Assembly (NCBI RefSeq): GCF_001695855.1
Contig: NZ_MBSS01000068.1
Location: 124,001 to 188,000, forward strand
Reading direction: 5' to 3'
Length of the DNA stretch: 64,000 nucleotides
From: Ensifer sp. LC163
Lineage (GTDB): Bacteria; Pseudomonadota; Alphaproteobacteria; Rhizobiales; Rhizobiaceae
This document shows, piece after piece, positions 62,678 through 64,000 of this stretch (within the stretch, counting starts at the first letter, position 1; every line of letters begins with the position of its first letter). The notes beneath the pieces were generated by a model. It searched no databases and was not told the origin of the DNA. It was given only the letters and a program-made list of their open reading frames with translations. A program made the position numbers and the translations under genes.

Positions 62678-63769
62678 ATGAGGTTCTTTCTTTGCGGTGA
62701 TGTCATGACCGGCCGCGGCGTCGACCAGATCCTGCCGCATCCTTGCGATCCGGCTCTGTTTGAACGCTACTGCTCATCGGCGCTGGACTATGTCAGGCTT
62801 GCCGAACGGTCTTCGGGGCCCATTCCGCGCCCTGTATCGCTCGACTATATCTGGGGCGACGCGCTCCTGGAGATCGACAGCCAAGCAGCGGATCTCCGCA
62901 TTGCCAATCTCGAAACGAGTATCACCGCGAATGGCGTGCCAGAAGCCAAGGGCATCAACTACCGCATGCATCCGGACAATATCGGCTGCCTCGCCATTGC
63001 CAAGATCGATTGCTGCGTGCTTTCGAACAATCATGTTGCGGATTGGGGAATGCCGGCTTTGTCCGATACGGTCAGGTACCTTGCGCAAGCGGGAATCGCC
63101 AGCGCCGGTGCCGGCGACAATGCCGAAGCTGCGGGTCGCCCGGCGCTGCTGCACGCGGCAGCAGGACGACGGGTGCTGGTGTTCGGTTTCGGCTGTCCTT
63201 CTGCGGGCGTCTCGGCTCATTGGGCCGCCAGAAGGCAAAGGCCGGGCGTCAATTTCCTTGGCGATCTGGGGGACGCTGCTGTCGCGCGGGTCATACGCGG
63301 CACGGAGCAATGCCAAAGCGCCGGGGACCTCGTCGTCGTGTCGATCCATTGGGGGCCAAACTGGGGCTATGAGATACCGCAAGCGCATCGACAGTTCGCC
63401 CATCGGCTGATCGACGAAGCCGGCGTCGGCCTTGTTCACGGGCATTCGTCCCACCATCCGATCGGTATGGAAATCTACCGCGGCAGGCCAATACTTTATG
63501 GATGCGGCGATTTCATCAACGACTACGAGGGGATACGCGGTCACGAGGCCCTGAGACCGGATCTCGCGCTCGCCTATTTCGTGGACATCGACGACCGCGA
63601 CCATCGCTGTCGCGGCTTCGAAATGGTAGCGTTCCGCCGGACAAGATTTCGTCTCGTACGTGCTGAGTACGACGACGCCGTATGGCTCGCCGAGGTGCTT
63701 TCCAGACGGAGCCGGGGCTGCCGAATTGCGAAGGGGGACGATGCGTTGATCAGCCTTAGTGCGGCATGA
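62678..63769 (+). CDS. CapA-like metallophosphatase-fold protein
   Basis: This 363-residue protein of the CapA (poly-gamma-glutamate capsule) family has a calcineurin-like metal core: FLCGDVMTGRGVDQI at the N-terminus, IANLETSIT, VLSNNHVADWG, VVSIHWGPNWGYEIP and LVHGHSSHHPIGMEIYRGRPILYGCGDFIND. No signal peptide or membrane anchor is present, unlike true CapA, so it is probably cytoplasmic. Rhizobial and other bacteria carry this soluble form as a stand-alone gene of unknown role. AGAAGGAG lies a few nt upstream of the ATG. No capsule genes are adjacent. Confidence 0.9.
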   Translation: MRFFLCGDVMTGRGVDQILPHPCDPALFERYCSSALDYVRLAERSSGPIPRPVSLDYIWGDALLEIDSQAADLRIANLETSITANGVPEAKGINYRMHPDNIGCLAIAKIDCCVLSNNHVADWGMPALSDTVRYLAQAGIASAGAGDNAEAAGRPALLHAAAGRRVLVFGFGCPSAGVSAHWAARRQRPGVNFLGDLGDAAVARVIRGTEQCQSAGDLVVVSIHWGPNWGYEIPQAHRQFAHRLIDEAGVGLVHGHSSHHPIGMEIYRGRPILYGCGDFINDYEGIRGHEALRPDLALAYFVDIDDRDHRCRGFEMVAFRRTRFRLVRAEYDDAVWLAEVLSRRSRGCRIAKGDDALISLSAA

Positions 63770-63834
63770 CGGTCTAGCGATAGGGAAGCCGGATATGTCC
63801 GCATGCAAGACTTGAGTGGGGCAACGGCATGTCC

Positions 63835-64000
63835 AACTTGCTACCAAGGAGCGGAACCGAGCCGGATTGCGCGATTTCGAGGAGCGCCTCATCGAGATCG
63901 ACGGTAAGGACGTGACCAAGGCTCTATCGGCCAAGCGCGGGCTCGCCATGGCGTTCCAGTCCTAAGCGCTCTATCCGCACATGACCGTGCGCAACAACAT
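63835..64000 (+). pseudogene. Sugar-type ABC ATPase fragment with in-frame stop
   Basis: One frame reads AGLRDFEERLIEIDGKDVT, then KALSAKRGLAMAFQS, a TAA stop at 63963-63965, then ALYPHMTVRNN to the window edge. This is the Walker A to Q-loop interval of a UgpC/MalK ATPase ([13 protein letters not shown]), with the Tyr codon changed to a stop. Nothing upstream supplies a Walker A motif or start codon. The fragment continues beyond the window, so its full extent is unknown. Confidence 0.65.

Overview
The window reads as a chromosome (or chromid) segment of a Rhizobiaceae member, most likely Sinorhizobium/Ensifer or a close relative. The grounds are high GC, three copies of a ~100 bp double-palindrome element that I recognise as the Rhizobium-specific intergenic mosaic element (RIME), a second rhizobial palindromic repeat, many ABC transporters and a tRNA-Ala(CGC). 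The species call is inference.

Layout. (1) 1-5635: a two-gene RND efflux pump on the minus strand, divergent from a TetR regulator, with operator-like dyads between them. (2) 5636-8200: a patchy zone holding a C-terminal remnant of an MFS transporter, a Phd/VapC-type toxin-antitoxin pair, a DeoR-family regulator with a wrecked C-terminus and a NudK-like Nudix hydrolase. (3) 8275-34303: a ~25 kb aromatic amino-acid catabolic region lying between two directly repeated RIME copies. It encodes tryptophan 2,3-dioxygenase, an alpha/beta-hydrolase arylformamidase candidate, kynureninase, 2-aminobenzoate-CoA ligase, the two-domain 2-aminobenzoyl-CoA monooxygenase/reductase, a beta-oxidation-like set ending in a 3-oxoadipyl-CoA thiolase, two ABC importers, and MarR and GntR regulators. 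Together these could take tryptophan through kynurenine, anthranilate and 2-aminobenzoyl-CoA to central metabolites. The same motif lies upstream of both anthranilate-CoA operons. (4) 34411-36494: an SDR and a GlxA/AraC-type regulator.

(5) 36719-42654: a minus-strand operon of an AldA-like aldehyde dehydrogenase, an internally deleted MFS transporter, an enolase-superfamily enzyme and a GMC oxidoreductase, with a LysR regulator. (6) 42971-53131: a plus-strand operon of an aspartase-like lyase, an aldehyde dehydrogenase, an aldo/keto reductase and a peptide-type ABC importer, followed by a LysR gene. Its longer intercistronic gaps hold strong hairpins. (7) 53194-56363: an isolated two-gene unit of a thermolysin-like metallopeptidase and a ComEC-like metallo-beta-lactamase-fold protein, the best candidate here for an undescribed system. 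(8) 56561-61402: a sugar-type ABC importer whose two permeases both carry extra hydrophobic segments, with a hairpin and a repeat between the binding-protein gene and the first permease gene. (9) 61504-64000: tRNA-Ala, a gene fragment, a YbhB/PEBP protein, a CapA-like protein, and an ABC ATPase pseudogene running off the end.
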